From positions 1,798,001 through 1,862,000 of the forward strand of contig OY843749.1 in assembly GCA_963693025.1 (NCBI GenBank): a DNA stretch of 64,000 nt, read 5' to 3'. Source of the DNA: JAHRAW01 sp963693025 (lineage in GTDB: Bacteria; Pseudomonadota; Gammaproteobacteria; Arenicellales; Poriferihabitantaceae). The notes under the pieces are model-generated. The model did not search any database. It saw only the letters and a program-made list of their open reading frames with translations, and was not told the DNA's origin. Each line of letters begins with the position of its first letter. The stretch's first letter is position 1. The translations under genes were made by a program, and so were the position numbers. This document shows positions 17,067 through 26,342 of the stretch, piece after piece.

Positions 17067-17948
17067 ATGCAGTATTGCGGAAAAACAAATTCGCCGTTCC
17101 GGTATCCGGGTGGTAAGTTTTACGCCAGGAAACTTATCTTGCAACACATACTTGACTCTGATGTTTACTGCGAGCCCTTTGCGGGGGGCGCATCCATTTT
17201 TTTCGCAAAGTCCCCGTCGGAGTTTTCTATTTTGAATGATTTGGATGCGGGAGTAACCAATACGTTAATCCAAATCCGCGATAACTTGGAAAGCCTGCTG
17301 GACCTGCTGGACGGCGTTCCGGCGACAAAGGAAATTCATTGGTTTATTAAAAACAAATACCGCCCCCGAACAAAACTTGAACACGCCTTCAGGTGGTTTT
17401 ATCTAAACCGCACGTCCTATTCCGGCATAATGAAACCGGAAAATTGTTACTGGGGGTTTGGTGAAAAATACTCGATGGGTCCCAAAAACTGGCCCGTGCA
17501 TTTACGGGCGGTTTCCGCGCGTTTGCAAGGCGTCGAAATAAAATCGGAAGATTTTGAGCCTGTCATTGACGGTTTGCCAAAAGGCGCTTTCATTTTTGTT
17601 GACCCGCCCTATTACAACGCGGACCAAAAGAAATTTTACTCGTGCAATTTTGGCGTGGATGACCATAAAAGGTTAAGTGAGTGTTTGCAGAGAAACTCGC
17701 GGCGGCTGCTGTTTATGGTGACTTATGACAATTCCCCGGAAGTTCGAGAACTATATGACTGGTGCGGTGTTTTTGAGGAACAGGAATGGCAATATACAAT
17801 TAACCGGACAGATGACCAGAAAAACGGCCGGAAACTGGCGGACGGCTACAAAAGCAAACGGCAGAAAGGTCGTGAACTTTTCATCAAGAATTATGACATT
17901 GAATCTATGCCTTTGTTCGATTATGAACCCCTTAAAGTGCCGGCGTAA
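17067..17948 (+). CDS. D12-class N6-adenine DNA methyltransferase
   Basis: This enzyme should methylate adenine in a specific DNA sequence and protect it from the adjacent nuclease. The 293-residue product has the SAM site FRYPGGKFYARKLI (residues about 11-24), the CEPFAGGASIFF region and the catalytic DPPYYNADQ (about residue 180), diagnostic of Dam/M.DpnII-like enzymes. I chose the ATG at 17067: AGGGG lies 7 bp upstream, and the in-frame ATG at 17052 overlaps that site. The base composition is clearly more A+T-rich than in sucB and lpdA. It overlaps the next gene by one base (TAATG), implying coupled translation. Confidence 0.9.
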   Translation: MQYCGKTNSPFRYPGGKFYARKLILQHILDSDVYCEPFAGGASIFFAKSPSEFSILNDLDAGVTNTLIQIRDNLESLLDLLDGVPATKEIHWFIKNKYRPRTKLEHAFRWFYLNRTSYSGIMKPENCYWGFGEKYSMGPKNWPVHLRAVSARLQGVEIKSEDFEPVIDGLPKGAFIFVDPPYYNADQKKFYSCNFGVDDHKRLSECLQRNSRRLLFMVTYDNSPEVRELYDWCGVFEEQEWQYTINRTDDQKNGRKLADGYKSKRQKGRELFIKNYDIESMPLFDYEPLKVPA

Positions 17949-18685
17949 TGACTGATATGGACAAACAATTAATTTTTAACAGCATTGAAGAATATTGCGA
18001 AAAATATAACATTCCAATCGAAAATTTAATGGACATATTGGAAGACCAAAAAGTCTTGCCGATGATACGCGGCAAAGCAACCGAATACATAGCCGCCGCC
18101 ACTTTGAAAAAGGTGTTGGGGCGTAATTGGCAAGTGCAAAAACTCAATCTAAACGCCCAAGCCGGGACATACGATGAAGATATCAGCATCACGCATTCCA
18201 AAACCGGCAAAAGGTTAAAGGTTGAATCCAAGAATGCCGTGCGCGGCAGTTTCAAAGTGGGGAGTAATCGGACGGTTGTCACGCGCCCTCATTTCAGAGT
18301 TAAGTGCCACAAATCACGCAGTCATATCAAAAAAAGCAAGACAACGAACGACAGATATTTGTTGGGAGATTTTGACTTGATTGTTTGCAATGTTTCAAAC
18401 GCTATTTTTCAAGGCGGAACACTCGGCGATGAATTGGAACTTCTGTATGATGCGGATGCGATTAAATGCCTGAAAAAACATTACAACACAGAGTCTGACA
18501 GTCATCTCATACGGTGTGCTTATGACGACTGGCGCGGATGCTTCCCCAGATCAATCGTGCTGGAGGACAAATCCATACCAAGAACGCCGGCAATCGAATT
18601 GTATGGCGACAAAAATTGGTTTTCCCTGAAAGAGTTAGAAACAAAATTGTTGCCGGAATTCAAAATTATGCAAGGCAAACAATAA
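17948..18685 (+). CDS. Probable type II restriction endonuclease
   Basis: A 245-residue protein whose start codon overlaps the methyltransferase stop. It contains a plausible PD-(D/E)xK-type site: Glu46 (KATEYIAA), Asp78 in TYDEDISI, and Glu93-Ser-Lys95 in RLKVESKNA. The middle, PHFRVKCHKSRSHIKKSK, is basic and could contact DNA. I do not recognise the specificity, and restriction enzymes diverge too far for family assignment by eye. The nuclease call therefore rests on the active-site pattern plus the tight pairing with a D12 methyltransferase. It is A+T-rich like its partner and ends 27 bp before lpdA. Confidence 0.72.
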   Translation: MTDMDKQLIFNSIEEYCEKYNIPIENLMDILEDQKVLPMIRGKATEYIAAATLKKVLGRNWQVQKLNLNAQAGTYDEDISITHSKTGKRLKVESKNAVRGSFKVGSNRTVVTRPHFRVKCHKSRSHIKKSKTTNDRYLLGDFDLIVCNVSNAIFQGGTLGDELELLYDADAIKCLKKHYNTESDSHLIRCAYDDWRGCFPRSIVLEDKSIPRTPAIELYGDKNWFSLKELETKLLPEFKIMQGKQ

Positions 18686-18712
18686 CCCAAAGCATGCCGG
18701 AGAAAATTCGCC

Positions 18713-20146
18713 ATGCCTAAAACCCACGACGTCATCGTCATCGGCGGGGGTCCCGCCGGTTATGTTGCGGCTATTCGTTGCGCGCAGTTGGGGTTGGCGG
18801 TCGCTTGCGTTGACGAGCGCGTTGACGCGCGTGGCGAGCCGTCGCCGGGTGGGGTGTGCTTGAATGTTGGCTGCATTCCCTCCAAAGCGCTGCTGGATTC
18901 TTCCGAGCAGTTTGAGCGGCTCAAGCACCAGTTCCCCAGCCACGGCATCTCGGTCGACAACGCGGCGATGGACGTCGGCAAGATGCTGGCGCGCAAGGAG
19001 GCGATTGTCGGCAAACTGACCGGCGGCATTTCGTTGCTGTTCAAAGCCAATGCGGTGGAGTCCATCAACGGGCGGGCGCAACTTCTGCGCGAGCGCACGG
19101 TGGCGGTCACCCCGCCATCCGGTGGCGGCGGCAAAACCCGCACCCTGAGCGCCGACCACATCATCCTCGCGCCCGGCTCTGCGCCGATTGAATTGCCCGG
19201 CATTCCCTTCGACCATGACCGCGTGGCGGACTCCACCGACGCGCTCAGTTTTGCGCGCGTGCCGGCGCGCTTGGGCATCGTCGGCGCCGGCGTCATCGGG
19301 CTGGAGTTGGGCAGCGTGTGGCGGCGGCTTGGGGCGGAGGTGGTCATCGTTGAAGCGCTGGATGAGTTTCTCGCGCTCGCCGACCATCAAATCGCGCGCG
19401 AGGCGGCGCGCCAGTTCAAGCGGCAGGGGCTGGACATTCGCCTCGGCGCCACGCTGCAAAAAGCGGACAAAACATCGGACGGCCTGCGGCTGGAATATCA
19501 GCAAAAGGGCGAGGCGCACACCCTGGAGGTTGAGCGCGTCATCGTGGCGGTTGGCCGCCGCCCGGCCACCGCCGGGTTGCTGGCGGACGACAGCGGCGTC
19601 GCGCTGGACGCCGGCGGTTTCATCGAAGTGGACGACCGTTGCCGCACGGCGGCGGACAATGTGTGGGCGGTCGGCGATGCGGTGCGCGGTCCGATGCTGG
19701 CGCACAAGGGCTCGGAAGAAGGCGTGGCGGTCGCCGAGCGCATCGCCGGCGGCGCCGGGCATGTGGACTTCAACACGGTGCCCTGGGTGATTTACACCGC
19801 CCCGGAAATCGCCTGGGTCGGGCAAACCGAAAAGCAACTCAAGGCGCAGGGCGTGCCGCTGCGCACCGGCGCCTTTCCGTTCGCCGCCACGGGCCGGGCG
19901 CTGGCGATGGAGGAGCCGGTCGGCATGGTCAAGATGGTCGCGCACGCGCAAACCGACCGCTTGCTGGGCGTGCACATGATTGGCCCGCACGTGTCCGAGT
20001 TGATTGCCGAATGCGTGCTGGCGATGGAATACTCCGCCGGCGCCGAAGACCTGGCGCGCACCATTCACGCCCATCCGACCCTGTCCGAGGCCGTGCACGA
20101 AGCCGCGCTGGCGGTGGACAAGCGCGCCATTCACAAGGCGAATTAG
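18713..20146 (+). CDS. lpdA: Dihydrolipoamide dehydrogenase (E3)
   Basis: This FAD enzyme re-oxidises dihydrolipoamide in the 2-oxoacid dehydrogenase complexes. The 477-residue product has the N-terminal FAD site IGGGPAGYVAAI, the redox disulfide in GGVCLNVGCIPSKALL, the NAD site GIVGAGVIGLELGSVW, the second FAD motif VWAVGDAVRGPMLAHKG, and the C-terminal catalytic His-Glu region (HAHPTLSEAVHEA). GGAG lies at 18700-18703, 9 bp before the ATG. It would complete the sucAB-lpd operon but for the intervening restriction-modification genes. Confidence 0.96.
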   Translation: MPKTHDVIVIGGGPAGYVAAIRCAQLGLAVACVDERVDARGEPSPGGVCLNVGCIPSKALLDSSEQFERLKHQFPSHGISVDNAAMDVGKMLARKEAIVGKLTGGISLLFKANAVESINGRAQLLRERTVAVTPPSGGGGKTRTLSADHIILAPGSAPIELPGIPFDHDRVADSTDALSFARVPARLGIVGAGVIGLELGSVWRRLGAEVVIVEALDEFLALADHQIAREAARQFKRQGLDIRLGATLQKADKTSDGLRLEYQQKGEAHTLEVERVIVAVGRRPATAGLLADDSGVALDAGGFIEVDDRCRTAADNVWAVGDAVRGPMLAHKGSEEGVAVAERIAGGAGHVDFNTVPWVIYTAPEIAWVGQTEKQLKAQGVPLRTGAFPFAATGRALAMEEPVGMVKMVAHAQTDRLLGVHMIGPHVSELIAECVLAMEYSAGAEDLARTIHAHPTLSEAVHEAALAVDKRAIHKAN

Positions 20147-20198
20147 CGCGGGCAATGGGCGGCGGGCGCGCGGTTTCGCGTGCCCCTCGTCCGCCACC

Positions 20199-21590
20199 AT
20201 GACCTTTCCCCACCACCTGTTCAAAGCCTACGACATTCGCGGCGTGGTCGAGACCGACTTGACCGCCGGCTTGGTCGAGCGCATTGGGCGCGCGCTCGGC
20301 GATGAGGCGCGGCGGCGCGGCGCGGGTGAATTCGTCGTCGGGCGGGACGGGCGCGTGACCGGAGCGGCGCTCGCCGATGCGCTCGCGCGGGGCATTCTGG
20401 CGAGCGGCTGCGATGTGATTGACATTGGCTTGGCGCCGACGCCGGTGTTGTATTTCGCCACCACCGATGATTTCAGCGGCGGCGGCACCGGCGTGCAAGT
20501 AACCGCCAGCCACAACCCGGCGCCGGACAACGGCCTCAAGATGATGATTGCCGGCGACACGCTGTTCGGCGAAGCGATACAGGCGGTTAAACGGCGGGTG
20601 ATTGAATGCGACTTCTCCGATGGTGGCGGCGTCGGCAAACTGCGGCGGCGCGAGGCGCTGGCGGCATACCGGCAAAAAATCGCCGACGACATACGGCTCG
20701 CGCGCCCGCTCAAGGTGGTGGTGGACTGCGGCAACGGCGTCGCCGGGGTGGTCGCGCCGCAAGTGTTTCGCGCGATTGGCTGCGAGGTGGTGGAGTTGTT
20801 CTGCGAGGTGGACGGCGCCTTCCCCAACCACCACCCCGACCCCGGCGACCCGAAAAATCTGCAAGACCTCATCGTTGCAGTGCGGCAACACAACGCCGAC
20901 TTCGGCATGGCATTTGACGGCGACGGCGACCGCCTCGGCGTGGTCTCAAGCGACGGCGGCATCATCTGGCCCGACCGCTTGATGCTGCTGTTCACCGAGC
21001 GCGTTCTCGCCGAGCAGCCCGGCGCGGAAATCATCTACGATGTCAAATGCTCGCAGATTTTGCCGCGCGCGATTGGCGCCGGCGGCGGCGTTGCCACGAT
21101 GTGCAAGACCGGGCACTCCTTCATCAAGGACAAACTCAAACAGACCGGCGCGGCGCTCGCCGGCGAGATGAGCGGGCACATTTTCTTCAACGACCGCTGG
21201 GGAGGATTCGACGACGCCATTTACGCCGGCGCGCGCCTGTGCGAGTTGCTGGCGGACGACCACCGCACACCGGGCGAGGTGTTTGCGGCATTGCCCGACA
21301 CCGTCAACACGCCGGAGTTGCGGCTCGACATGGCGGAAGGCGAGCACCATGCGCTGGTCGCCGAGTTGGCGTCGGCGTCGGAAGCGCGCTTCAGCGACGC
21401 CGTCATTAGCGACATCGACGGCATTCGCGTTGATTTTGACTACGGCTTCGGCTTGCTCCGCGCCTCCAACACCACGCCCGCCATCATCATGCGCTTTGAA
21501 GCCGGCACTCAGGCGCAACTCGAAACCATCCAAGAACGCTTCCGCGAGTTGCTGCAATCCACCGGACGCGATTTGCGCCTGCCGTTTTAG
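20199..21590 (+). CDS. algC: Phosphomannomutase/phosphoglucomutase
   Basis: This enzyme interconverts hexose 6- and 1-phosphates for exopolysaccharide and LPS synthesis. The 463-residue length equals the AlgC type. Motifs: N-terminal FKAYDIRG, the phosphoserine loop TASHNPAPDNG (about residue 105), the Mg-binding DGDGDRLG (about residue 240), the sugar-binding GEMSGHIFF, and a C-terminal phosphate-binding domain (RASNTTPAIIMRFEA). I chose the ATG at 20199 because the longer open frame overlaps lpdA. The AlgC versus ManB/CpsG label rests on overall resemblance. Confidence 0.87.
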   Translation: MTFPHHLFKAYDIRGVVETDLTAGLVERIGRALGDEARRRGAGEFVVGRDGRVTGAALADALARGILASGCDVIDIGLAPTPVLYFATTDDFSGGGTGVQVTASHNPAPDNGLKMMIAGDTLFGEAIQAVKRRVIECDFSDGGGVGKLRRREALAAYRQKIADDIRLARPLKVVVDCGNGVAGVVAPQVFRAIGCEVVELFCEVDGAFPNHHPDPGDPKNLQDLIVAVRQHNADFGMAFDGDGDRLGVVSSDGGIIWPDRLMLLFTERVLAEQPGAEIIYDVKCSQILPRAIGAGGGVATMCKTGHSFIKDKLKQTGAALAGEMSGHIFFNDRWGGFDDAIYAGARLCELLADDHRTPGEVFAALPDTVNTPELRLDMAEGEHHALVAELASASEARFSDAVISDIDGIRVDFDYGFGLLRASNTTPAIIMRFEAGTQAQLETIQERFRELLQSTGRDLRLPF

Positions 21591-21622
21591 CGGGGCGTTG
21601 ATGGCGTATAATCACCGCGAAG

Positions 21623-21809
21623 TTTTCTACCGTTCGAGAATGACGGGTATTTATAACTCGTCATTCTCGAGCGTTAGTGTCCGTTTGCCGTCGCGCTTTT
21701 TCTTTTAAGCGGCGGCTTACGGACACTTGCGTCCTCGGGAAAAATCCGCCGGGAGCGGATTTTCGCGTAGCCCGAAGGGTTTGTATCAGGGATGATACAA
21801 ACAATGACG
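21623..21809. repeat. Dispersed palindromic repeat family, copy C
   Basis: A short module (TTTTCTACCGTTCGAGAATG, 21623-21642) is followed at 21659 by the family end CGTCATTCTCGAGCGTTAGT and its GCGCTTTTTCTTTTAAGC-centred hairpin. After GCGTCCTCGGGA the element switches to a second module: an AAATCCGC/GCGGATTT hairpin, GCGTAGCCCGAAGGG, and the small palindrome TTTGTATCAGGGATGATACA. That second module is shared, in reverse, with copy D. It lies between the phosphomannomutase gene and qmcA, with no coding content supported. Confidence 0.83.
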
Positions 21810-21895
21810 AGGAATTGTTTTTTGAATGACGAAGTGGTTGTTTTTTATTTGCCAACCTTGCTTAATAACCCCCCAACCAACAAGAGGAAATCACC

Positions 21896-22837
21896 ATGCT
21901 GGGCTTGTCTTACTTTGCGATAGTTTTGATTGTGGCGGCGGTGCTTGTCGTTGTCAAAGGCGTGGTGGTGGTCGGTCAGGGATACGAATACACCGTCGAG
22001 CGCATGGGGCGTTTTACCAAATCTCTGCGCCCCGGATTCCACATCATCATTCCGTTCATCGATTCGGTCGGCGCCAAGGTGAACATGATGGAGCGCGTGC
22101 TGGAAGTGCCGTCGCAGGAAGTCATCACCAAAGACAACGCGGTGGTCAAGGTGGACGGCGTGGTGTTTTATCAGGCGCTGGACGCCGCCAAAGCCAGTTA
22201 CGAAGTGAACAACTTGGAAAACGCGGTGCTCAACCTGACCATGACCAACATCCGCACCGTGCTCGGCTCGATGGACTTGGACGAGTCGCTGTCCAAACGC
22301 GACGCCATCAACGCCGCGCTGCTGCACGTGGTCGATGCCGCCACCACGCCGTGGGGCATCAAGGTGACGCGCATCGAAATCAAGGACATCAGCCCGCCGC
22401 AGGACTTGGTCGATGCGATGGCGAGGCAGATGAAGGCGGAGCGCGACAAGCGTGCCACCATCCTTGAATCCGAGGGCAGCCGGCAGGCGGAAATACTGCG
22501 CGCCGAGGGGCAGAAGCAGGCCGTGATTCTGGATGCGGAGGGCGAGAAGGAAGCGGCTTTTCGCCAAGCCGAAGCGCGCGAGCGCCTCGCCCAGGCGGAG
22601 GCCGAAGCCACGCGCATGGTGTCCGTCGCCATCGCCGCCGGCGACATCAACGCGGTCAACTACTTCGTCGCCGGCAAATATGTCGAGGCATTGAAAGAAC
22701 TCGCCACGTCGCCCAATCAAAAGGTCATCTTCCTGCCTATTGAGGCCACCAACGTGCTCGGCTCGCTCGGCGGCATCGGCGAACTCGTCAAAGAATCCTT
22801 CGGCAAAACCGACCCGTCCGGCGACCGGCAGGGCTAG
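21896..22837 (+). CDS. qmcA: SPFH-domain membrane protein (QmcA/stomatin-like)
   Basis: A 313-residue stomatin-family protein anchored by one N-terminal transmembrane helix (about residues 5-27). The SPFH domain follows (GYEYTVERMGRFTKSLRPGFH onward), then an Ala/Glu-rich coiled coil (residues about 180-245) that drives oligomerisation. Such proteins organise membrane microdomains and associate with proteases such as FtsH. GAGG lies upstream of the ATG. The NfeD partner follows 42 bp later, the standard pairing. Confidence 0.92.
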   Translation: MLGLSYFAIVLIVAAVLVVVKGVVVVGQGYEYTVERMGRFTKSLRPGFHIIIPFIDSVGAKVNMMERVLEVPSQEVITKDNAVVKVDGVVFYQALDAAKASYEVNNLENAVLNLTMTNIRTVLGSMDLDESLSKRDAINAALLHVVDAATTPWGIKVTRIEIKDISPPQDLVDAMARQMKAERDKRATILESEGSRQAEILRAEGQKQAVILDAEGEKEAAFRQAEARERLAQAEAEATRMVSVAIAAGDINAVNYFVAGKYVEALKELATSPNQKVIFLPIEATNVLGSLGGIGELVKESFGKTDPSGDRQG

Positions 22838-22879
22838 CCGCAGTCGTCGTAGCCGCAACCGCCGCCGCCGCAATCACCC

Positions 22880-23326
22880 ATGCTATCCGCCCTCACGTTG
22901 ACCTACTGGACTTGGCTCATCCTCGGCCTCGCCATGCTCGCGCTGGAGTTGGTCGCGCCGTTCACCTTCTTCCTGTGGCTCGGCGTGTCCGCGCTGGTCA
23001 CCGCCGCCGCGTCCTACTTCGCCCCCGACCTCAACTGGCAATCCCAGTTCGCCATCTTCTCGGCGCTGTCGGTGCTCAGCGTCTGGCTGTCGCGGCGCTA
23101 TCTGGTCAGCCGGCAAACCCAATCCGAACTCCCCAACCTGAACCGCCGCGCCCAACAATACATCGGTCGCACATTCACCCTGACCGAAGCCATCGAAAAC
23201 GGCTACGGAAAAATCTCGGTGGACGACACCCGCTGGCAAGTCAAGGGTCCCGCCCTCCCCAAAGGCGCCGGCGTCAAAGCGGTCGGATATGAAGGCTCGG
23301 TGTTGGTGGTGGTGGCGGATGATTAA
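22880..23326 (+). CDS. NfeD-family membrane protein (YbbJ-like)
   Basis: A 148-residue short NfeD protein: two to three transmembrane helices (about 10-30, 33-50, 53-72), then a soluble C-terminal beta-barrel (OB-like) domain, about 85-148, with the family pattern YIGRTFTLTEAIENGYGKISVDDTRW. It pairs with the preceding SPFH protein, as YbbJ does with QmcA in E. coli, and is inferred to support stomatin assembly in the inner membrane. Confidence 0.9.
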   Translation: MLSALTLTYWTWLILGLAMLALELVAPFTFFLWLGVSALVTAAASYFAPDLNWQSQFAIFSALSVLSVWLSRRYLVSRQTQSELPNLNRRAQQYIGRTFTLTEAIENGYGKISVDDTRWQVKGPALPKGAGVKAVGYEGSVLVVVADD

Positions 23327-23484
23327 TCACGCTGCCGGAATATAATGATGGATGCGCGTGGAAGCGTCCGGGAACCCGATTTTTCCCTCAAACTACAGAC
23401 ACGGACAGACGCTATGCAATTGCATCAACCGAATTGAGAACTTCCGGGGACTGTGCAAAGCGCGTCTCACCCGTTGCCCTCCGT

Positions 23485-24897
23485 TTACTCGGCATCAAAC
23501 CACCTCAAAGTCCGGTGCAAAGACACCACCGAGCCCGCGATGAAAATGGTTGGCGCGTGAATCTCGTGGGTGGTTAGCAACGCGCGCATTTCTTTCAGCG
23601 TGCTGACATAGACTTTTTGCTGCAGGGTCGTGCCTTTTTCGATTAGCGCCACCGGCAGGTCGGGGGCGAGACCGGCGGCGAGGAGGTTTTTGCAGATGAT
23701 GGGCAGACCGTTCAGGCTCATGTAGAACACCAGCGTCTGGCCCGGCGCGACCAGGGATTGCCAGTCGAGGTTGACGCTGCCGTCTTGTAACTGCCCGGTG
23801 ACGAAGCGCACCGACTGGGCGTGGTCGCGGTGTGTCAGGGGGATGCCGGCGTAACTCGCGCAGCCGCTGGCGGCGGTGATGCCGGGGATGACCTGAAACG
23901 GAATGCCTTGATTCGCCAGATGCTCGATTTCCTCGCCGCCGCGGCCAAAGATGAACGGGTCGCCGCCCTTGAGCCGCGCCACGCGCAGACCGCGGCGGGC
24001 GTAGTCGCTCAGCATATGGTTGATGTTGCGTTGCGCGACCGCGTGGTCGGCGCGTTGCTTGCCGACATAGATGAGCTCGCGCGCGCTGTCGGTGTTCGCG
24101 TCCGCGCCGAGTTGCTCCAGTATTTGCGGCGCGACCAGGCGGTCATACAACACCACATCCGCCTGCTGCAACAACCGGAACGCGCGCAGCGTCAGCAAGT
24201 CCGGGTCGCCGGGTCCGGCGCCAATCAAATACACCTCGCCGAGCGCCTGCTCCCCTTGCGAAGACGCCGACTCCAGCGCCTGCGCCAGCAACTGCGATGC
24301 CTCCTCCATTTTGCCGGAGAAGACGCTTTCGGCGACCACGCCTTGCAGGATGTTTTCCCAGAAACGGATGCGCGCGCGGGTGTCCGGGATTTTCGCCTGC
24401 GCCTGCTTGCGAAAGCGCCCGACGAGGCGCGCGAGTTCGCCGTAGCCGCCGGGCACCAGCGAGTTGATGCGGTTGCCGAGCAGCCGCGTCAGGGTCGGCG
24501 AAGCGGCGCCGCTCGCCACGGTGATGGTGACCGGGTCGCGGTCGATGGTCAGCGGAAACACCACATCGCAGAGCGACACGTCGGTCGCCACGTTCACCGG
24601 TATGCCGCATTGCCCGGCTTCGGCGGCGACCCGCCGGTTGACTTCGCGGTCGTCGGTGGCCGCCACCACCAGCGCATAGCGGCGCCCGACATCGCCCGGC
24701 GCAAACGGGCGAAGCGCAATCGCGCCACCGCCGGCGGTCACCCGCGCTTTGAGGTCAGCGCCGACATCAAGGGCAATCACATCCACTCGGGCGCCGCTGT
24801 CGATGAGGCGGCGCGCGCGCTTGGCGGCCACGTTGCCGCCGCCGATAATCAGGCAATGCCGCCCCCGGATGCGATGGTGTAGCGGTAAATACTTCAT
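23485..24897 (-). CDS. cysG: Siroheme synthase, multifunctional
   Basis: A single 470-residue CysG fusion making siroheme, the cofactor of sulfite and nitrite reductases, from uroporphyrinogen III. Residues 1 to about 215 are the precorrin-2 dehydrogenase/sirohydrochlorin ferrochelatase half, with NAD site IIGGGNVAAKRARRL and a helical dimerisation region. Residues about 218-470 are the SAM-dependent uroporphyrinogen methyltransferase, with LIGAGPGDPDLLTLRAF, RLKGGDPFIFGRGGEE and GITAASGCASYAGIPLTHR. The full length indicates all three activities. No sulfite reductase gene is nearby; cysC at 10.6 kb serves the same pathway. Confidence 0.95.
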   Translation of the reverse strand: MKYLPLHHRIRGRHCLIIGGGNVAAKRARRLIDSGARVDVIALDVGADLKARVTAGGGAIALRPFAPGDVGRRYALVVAATDDREVNRRVAAEAGQCGIPVNVATDVSLCDVVFPLTIDRDPVTITVASGAASPTLTRLLGNRINSLVPGGYGELARLVGRFRKQAQAKIPDTRARIRFWENILQGVVAESVFSGKMEEASQLLAQALESASSQGEQALGEVYLIGAGPGDPDLLTLRAFRLLQQADVVLYDRLVAPQILEQLGADANTDSARELIYVGKQRADHAVAQRNINHMLSDYARRGLRVARLKGGDPFIFGRGGEEIEHLANQGIPFQVIPGITAASGCASYAGIPLTHRDHAQSVRFVTGQLQDGSVNLDWQSLVAPGQTLVFYMSLNGLPIICKNLLAAGLAPDLPVALIEKGTTLQQKVYVSTLKEMRALLTTHEIHAPTIFIAGSVVSLHRTLRWFDAE

Positions 24898-24920
24898 CGC
24901 GGGAGCGGCGCGGGCTAACT

Positions 24921-25430
24921 TTAGGGAGCGATTGCGCCGCCGCCCCAGAGGTGGGAGAATTTTTTGCAGTGAATCAGCACGGTGCGGTATTCGGCGAGGT
25001 CGAGGTCCGCCGGAATTTCGTATTCCTGCGCGCCGCGCGCCGCTTTGAGCGGGCTGATTTCCACCGAGTTGGGCGCCACCGTGCGGTCGCTCAGCGCCGC
25101 CAGCGGGCGCGACGACAGGTAGACTTTCAAGTCGGGCCCGCTGCGGGTTTGGAAGTCGTCGTCGAACACAATATAACGCTTGCCGTCCCGCGCCACGATT
25201 TCCCAGCGCCCGTCAATGTCATAACCCTTGTTGACCTTGACCCACCCGCCGCTCGCCAGCGTGCGCGTAACCACCTGACCGACCTCGCGCGTGACCGCCG
25301 GGGTAACCGCCCGAATAACGGAGTCCGTAACCGCCGGCGCCGTCGACTGAGCGCCCGCCTGCGAGAGCGGGACGATAAACAATAAAATACCAAGCAAGCC
25401 GCCGAGCGGCGGTCGTTTACGCTGATTCAT
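24921..25430 (-). CDS. Secreted DM13-domain protein
   Basis: A 169-residue protein. The start at 25430 gives MNQRKRPPLGGLLGILLFIVPLSQAGAQ, a clear signal peptide with an AQ-type cleavage site near residue 27. The rest matches the DM13 domain, which is proposed to have a redox role: KGYDIDGRWEIVARDGKRYIVF, DDDFQTRSGPDLKVYLS, and the terminal Cys segment TVLIHCKKFSHLWGGG. It probably acts in the periplasm or at the surface. It lies between cysG and a dienelactone hydrolase, all on the minus strand. The biological role of bacterial DM13 proteins is not established. Confidence 0.82.
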   Translation of the reverse strand: MNQRKRPPLGGLLGILLFIVPLSQAGAQSTAPAVTDSVIRAVTPAVTREVGQVVTRTLASGGWVKVNKGYDIDGRWEIVARDGKRYIVFDDDFQTRSGPDLKVYLSSRPLAALSDRTVAPNSVEISPLKAARGAQEYEIPADLDLAEYRTVLIHCKKFSHLWGGGAIAP

Positions 25431-25501
25431 AATGAGTGCGCTCCGGTTGAGATGCGTTGATTGGAATGCCGGCGGGTGCATAGCGCGCGCCGGCAAAGTT
25501 G

Positions 25502-26239
25502 CTACCCGCCGCCGAAAACCTCCGCCAGCAACGCCGACATATCGTGCCACGATTGTCGGTCGGCGGCGGCGTCATACGCCAGCGGCAGGTTGTATTTTTT
25601 GCCGTTGCCGGTGGCCGCCGGATTGGTGAAACCGTGCAGCGCGCCGTCGTAGGCGATGAACGCGTAATCCGCGCTGGCGGCGGACATCTCGGCATGGAAG
25701 GCTTGCACATCGGCGTCCGGCACCAGCGAATCGGCGCCGCCGTGGCAGACCAGCACGCGCGCTTTGACCTCGCCCGGCGCCGGCGTGTGAAAACTGCCGA
25801 GCGCGCCGTGAAAACTGACCGCCGCCGCCAGCGCAAGGCCGGTGCGCGCGGCGTGCAACGCCACCGCGCCGCCGAAGCAGTAGCCGATGACGGCGATGCG
25901 CTCCGCGTCGGTGTCGTCCCGCGCCGCCAGCAAATCATACGCCGCGCACAGCCGCGCCCGCCCGGTGTCCATGTCCGCAAGCACCGCGTTCATCAGCGCA
26001 CCGGCGGCCTCCGGCGTCTGCGCGGTGCGCCCGCCGCCATACATATCCACGGCAAGCGCGGTGTAGCCGTTTCGCGCAAGCATCTCGGCGCGCCCGCGAA
26101 TGTAATCGTCACAACCCCACCACTCATGCACCACCAACACCCCCGGCCGCGGCGCCGGCGCATCAGGGTCGCGGCTCAGGCAGCCCTGCAATTCGGTGTC
26201 GCCACTACGATAGCAAATAGTTTCGGACCGCATTGTCAT
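25502..26239 (-). CDS. Dienelactone hydrolase family protein
   Basis: An alpha/beta-hydrolase of 245 residues. The Cys nucleophile lies in IGYCFGG, with Asp in GGADSLVP and His in DGALHGFTN completing the Cys-Asp-His triad typical of dienelactone hydrolases. The N-terminal VVHEWWGCDDYIRGRAEMLA is also a family signature. I chose the ATG at 26239 (MTMRSE, or the ATG at 26233) because the upstream extension to 26416 covers a transposase remnant on the other strand and is not family-like. The true substrate is unclear; many relatives are general carboxyl-esterases. Confidence 0.87.
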   Translation of the reverse strand: MTMRSETICYRSGDTELQGCLSRDPDAPAPRPGVLVVHEWWGCDDYIRGRAEMLARNGYTALAVDMYGGGRTAQTPEAAGALMNAVLADMDTGRARLCAAYDLLAARDDTDAERIAVIGYCFGGAVALHAARTGLALAAAVSFHGALGSFHTPAPGEVKARVLVCHGGADSLVPDADVQAFHAEMSAASADYAFIAYDGALHGFTNPAATGNGKKYNLPLAYDAAADRQSWHDMSALLAEVFGGG

Positions 26240-26342
26240 AGCACACCCCGGAAATGCAAATGTCGTAAACCCCGCCCAACCCCGTAGCGGCAAGGAAACG
26301 ATGTTGATGACAACGACAAGCATAACATATCCGCCGGCGGCG

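Noticed and set aside
17067..18685. Possible larger defence island around the restriction-modification pair
   Set aside because: Both flanking genes are core TCA-cycle genes and no further defence gene is visible within the insertion.
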